A stretch of 64,000 nucleotides of DNA from Enoplosus armatus (lineage: Eukaryota; Chordata; Actinopteri; Centrarchiformes; Enoplosidae): positions 1,309,501 through 1,373,500 of the forward strand of contig NC_092187.1 in assembly GCF_043641665.1 (NCBI RefSeq), written 5' to 3'. A program made the translations under genes and the position numbers. The notes beneath the pieces were generated by a model. The model was not told the DNA's origin and did not search any database. It worked only from the letters and a program-made list of their open reading frames with translations. Shown here in pieces: positions 60,903 to 64,000 of this stretch; within the stretch, counting starts at the first letter, position 1, and each line of letters starts with the position of its first letter.

Positions 60903-61384
60903 AGTGGAACAGTGATATGTCATCTCTTCTTGTCCTGCTGCATCTTCTCACACCACAACAGACTGGAAGAAAACGGCCCAAGAAAATCGGCATTGAAGAG
61001 GCAACAGATCATCTGGTGAAACTTCAAATGGTTTGTGAATAACACTATTTCATTCAAAATACTGCAAATTATTTATAAGGTGATGTTTTCATTGTGTTTC
61101 AGTCATTTCAAAGCCTTGAGGATCATCTGATGACCGCAGAAGGAGGCTCTCAGCCGTATCTTCTTGCCACAGGGACTTCAAAAGCGCAGGTTTTCACCTT
61201 ATACGTTGTCTTGGACAAAAAGCTTGTACCATGTCAGTCATGTACCTCCAAGAGTCAAAGAGCTCAGAGAAAGGCTGTTGAACAAGCAGTAACTAGTTTA
61301 TTCAGCCAAAATGTTAAGTTGTTTTCTCTGCACTTCATCCTTTGGTACAGTTTTGCTTTCGTTCAGGCACCTAAAACTAATTAA
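60903..61384 (+). pseudogene. ORF1-like part of decayed transposon gene (two exons)
   Basis: Exon one (60903-61030) follows TATTTCCAG and reads in phase TPQQTGRKRPKKIGIEEATD then HLVKLQM, ending at a GT. A 72-bp intron (61031-61102, ending TGTTTCAG) joins in phase 0 to exon two, SFQSLEDHLMTAEGGSQPYL then LATGTSKAQVFTLYVVLDKK. That frame runs on to a stop at 61382-61384. I associate this protein style (DHLVKF..S..LEEHL, QPYLLA.G, VVDK.L.PC) with a multi-copy fish gene family of unknown function. A basic patch GRKRPKK could bind DNA or act as a nuclear signal. It lies directly upstream of the transposase-like gene, so both may belong to one element. Family identity is from memory and uncertain. 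Confidence 0.5.
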
Positions 61385-61385
61385 T

Positions 61386-63498
61386 GGAATGTATCCAGGG
61401 GAAAGTCCAAGACTAAAATGCGGTCAGGCAGGTTGTTGTTTGCAGTTCTCTAGTTATTCTGGGTTTAGGAGACATCTTATTAAGATACATGCTTTAACTG
61501 ATAACATACGTGGGCCTCATGAAACCCTTTCCAACTATAACACAGAAGAGTGCAACAATTCTCAGTCCATAAATGAACTACCCTCAACTTCATCTCAGTG
61601 CCAAAATGCTGTAACAGACGCTCCAATGTCCAGTCACAAGAAAGATACGTGTGCTTCCATTGTAGCCAAGCTTTTGGGAAGCGGTGTACCAACTACTGTA
61701 AGTTTCTACTATTGAGAATTTACAGGAATTTGTGGAAGATCTGCAATCTAATATTCAGGACCAAATATTGAACTTGATCCCAGAGAACAACTCATGCAGG
61801 TCAGCCATAGAAGAGGTATTTAAAAGTTTGGAAAACCATTTTAGCCAGTTGAACTCTGATACCAAATGGAAAAAGTACTTAAAGGACAAATGGGGTAAAG
61901 TGCAGCCAGTTGAACTGCACCTTGGTGTCAGGTATGATACCAGACGAAATAATACAACTGGGACTTACGAACAGGTTCCTGTCAATGATAAATTCATCTA
62001 TGTTCCCATTCTAAAAACATTCCAGTTCATTTTCAGAGATGATGCAAACATTCACTCAATCTGACATTTATGAAGACTTTTGTGACGGAAGCTACTTTAA
62101 AAGTCATCCTTTGTTTTCAGTTCATAGATTTGCTCTCCAAATGCAATTATACTACGATGAATTTGAATGTGTAAATCCTCTTGGGTCAAAAAAAGGTATA
62201 CATAAAGTTGGCTTCCTTTACTTCATTCTCAGAAACCTTCCTCCAAAGCTGAATTCTGCCCTGATGAACATCCATTTGGTATCATTGTTTCATGCATAAG
62301 ATGCTAGGAAATATGGTATTGATGAAATACTGAAACCTTTAATAAGGGACTTGAAAATACTTGAAACTGATGGGGTTCCTGTTCCATTTGCTAAACAACC
62401 TATACGTGGTACACTTGCACAGATTACAGGAGATAACTTAGGCATGCATACCATTCTTGGGTTCTTAGAGTCATTTAGTGCAAATTAGTTCTGTCGATTT
62501 TGCTTAATTGACAAATGTTCAGCACAGTCAGTTTTCTCAGAGGATGACCCAAGTTTGACTTTAAGGTCATCTGACTTGAATGAACAACACTATGCCAGTT
62601 TGGTAGATGATCCAACATTAACGTCTTCTTCTGGATCAAGAGAAAAAGCATACTTAATACTAGAACTATGCTGTTGACATCTCGACGACATTTTGGAAGG
62701 GGTTGGTCAATATGAGGTCAAACTTCTTTTTGAATATTTGATTGAACATTTTATCTCTAGAGAAAGCTTGTTAAACAGGATATATGCTTTTAACTATGGC
62801 TATTTGGAAAGTAAAAACAAGCCAACACGTATTAACCTTGACTGTGGAGGACATGGAATAGGATTAAATGCCTCACAAACACTGTGTTTACTCACAAACA
62901 TACCTTTGATATTTGGCGACCTGCTACCAGAGGATGATTTGCACTGGCGCTTGTTGCTCTTGTTGCTGAATATTATAAACATTGTGTTTTCATACTCAGT
63001 CACTGAGGGAATGGCCGTGTATTTAAAGCACCTTATTGTTGAACATCATCAACTCTTCAAAGAGTTGTACCCATCAAAAAACTTGCTTCCAAAACATAAT
63101 TTCATGGTTCACTACCCAAGGTGCATCAGAAAGATTGGACCACTCATTCATATCTGGACCACACATTTTTTAAAGATTGTGTGAAGAACGTTAAAAATTT
63201 GACTGTATCACTTGTGAACAAACACCAGTTTGCAGTAGCATATCATTGGGAATGCTTGGCTTCAAAATCAGTCGAGTCTGGTCCAGTCAAAATGTGTTTA
63301 CTTGAAACACTAGAATTTACAGAAGTTGTAAAAGCATATCTTCATGTTGATCCACAAGCCACTGTCAACCTCACAACCTTCCCAATTGTATGTTGTCAAA
63401 AAATTGTATTATCTGATTTATCTGAATGGGATCCATGTGAAGTTCTTCTTCCCTGTTTGTATGCACGGTTTACCTCATGTTACACAATGTTGCACTAA
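61386..63498 (+). pseudogene. EnSpm/CACTA Tnp2-like transposase with C2H2 finger, decayed
   Basis: It begins with an exact C2H2 zinc finger (C-x4-C-x12-H-x4-H, 61419-61490, CGQAGC...HLIKIH). A 28-nt GT-AG gap (61698-61725) with both sides in phase 0 separates it from EFVEDLQSNIQDQI. LHLGVRYDTRRNN and FKSHPLFSVHRFALQMQLYY follow after a frameshift near 62040-62065. Next come GDNLGMHTILGFLESFSAN, FCRFC, and a degenerate DDILEGVGQYEVKLLFEYL where the family has MHD.LEGV. PKHNFMVHYPRCIRKIGPL follows, and after a frameshift in a T run (~63165) FFKDCVKNVKNL. In-frame stops lie at 62297, 62486 and 62675. The layout resembles animal EnSpm/CACTA (Tnp2-type) transposases, my best inference. A polyadenylation signal lies at 63637-63642. 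Confidence 0.6.
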
Positions 63499-63636
63499 AC
63501 AGACACTGCTGTTATGTTTTTATTGTTCTGACGACTAAATCTAATGCAGTGTGTATGTTATTGACTGATTTATACAACTTAAGCTGCACTGTTATGACCT
63601 TGAAGGTGGTTTAAATGTAAATGATTTGTTGTTCTA

Positions 63637-63642
63637 AATAAA
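63637..63642 (+). terminator. Polyadenylation signal of the transposon gene
   Basis: AATAAA occurs 139 bp after the last stop of the transposase-like frame, with an AT-rich neighbourhood. It is consistent with the original transcript end. Confidence 0.45.
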
Positions 63643-63699
63643 AAAATCTGTTGTAAACAGTACATTGCGCAGCAGTCATTTTTACATAAAATGTATGAA

Positions 63700-63975
63700 T
63701 AATATAGCATTGTTAACTCTAAAAAAAAAAAAGGGTTGAATTAAATATATTTTAAGTGTTCCTCCTAACACTGGTAATGAGTTAATATTTAAATTAACTC
63801 AGTTTTAGTGTTACATGTACTCTATATCAGATTAGAACTTTAACACCTGAGGAGTAAAATTTTAACTCAGAAAAAGGGGTTCAAGATCAGTTATTTTTTA
63901 CTCAGCTCTGGAGTCTATGCGATGGTCACGCATGTACACTAAAATTGAGTTGTTTTTGACTCACAGGGAGTTTAT
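63700..63975. repeat. Putative sub-terminal repeat region of the transposon
   Basis: A short motif recurs in both orientations: TAACACTGG (63766), GAGTTAAT (63779), TTAACTCAG (63794), AGTGTTAC (63807), TTTAACACC (63839), TTTAACTCAG (63861), TTACTCAGC (63898), TTGAGTTGT (63944), TGACTCAC (63957). Arrays of short direct and inverted motifs near the ends are usual in EnSpm/CACTA elements. The exact terminus was not identified. Confidence 0.45.
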
Positions 63976-64000
63976 TCCAAAAAGCCAAAACTTTGCTGTG

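Overview
This window reads as teleost fish nuclear DNA, most likely a percomorph. The evidence is AT-rich intergenic sequence full of short microsatellites, plus fish-type transposable elements: L2-clade LINEs with a (GAATT)n tail, a Rex1/CR1-type LINE, Tc1/mariner, hAT, piggyBac, pogo/Tigger, Ty3/Gypsy and BEL/Pao remnants, a tRNA-headed SINE, and several unclassified repeats I recognise from other fish genomes. I found no intact host protein-coding gene, rRNA gene or free-standing tRNA gene. Everything with protein homology is of mobile-element origin or suspected to be.

Layout. 0-5 kb: a 5'-truncated L2 copy (191-1003, minus), a Ty3/Gypsy remnant telescoped by deletions (1958-2680), a piggyBac fragment (2737-2990) and a Tc1-like terminus near 4685. 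5-13 kb: mostly featureless, with MITE-like repeats (7.2-7.5 kb; 9.9-10.4 kb), a poly(A)-tailed retroelement end (11.5-11.63 kb) and a broken pogo/Tigger helix-turn-helix exon (12.85-13.16 kb). 13.25-15.1 kb: L2 copy 2 (plus) with a long open reverse-transcriptase frame. 15-23.5 kb: repeat-poor sequence that could hold regulatory elements. 23.6-24.6 kb: BEL/Pao gag-protease remnant (minus). 25.6-25.9 kb: a MITE with perfect 23-bp inverted ends. 29.4-32.6 kb: an exon-like ORF followed by L2 copy 3 (minus), which keeps a 564-codon RT frame. 32.9-34.2 kb: a Tc1/mariner element lacking its first catalytic Asp. 34.24-34.82 kb: a large fold-back element. 35.4-37.7 kb: an unidentified ORF and two copies of one SINE family. 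38.25-38.99 kb: a non-autonomous hAT element with perfect 8-bp target duplications. 39-47.5 kb: mostly featureless. 47.6-49 kb: a second piggyBac fragment and a Rex1-like LINE remnant. 50-60.8 kb: unclassified fish repeats and microsatellites. 60.9-63.98 kb: a decayed, intron-containing transposon gene with a C2H2 finger and a Tnp2-like (EnSpm/CACTA) transposase, followed by putative sub-terminal repeats.

How the parts relate. The SINE 3' end resembles the L2 3' end, as expected if the SINE borrows L2 machinery. The three L2 copies lie in both orientations and share their 3' halves, so they are substrates for recombination. The most unusual locus is the 60.9-64 kb transposon gene, which has an apparent 28-nt GT-AG intron remnant flanked by two reading frames of the same phase. 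All family assignments come from reading the translated sequence by eye, not from a database search.
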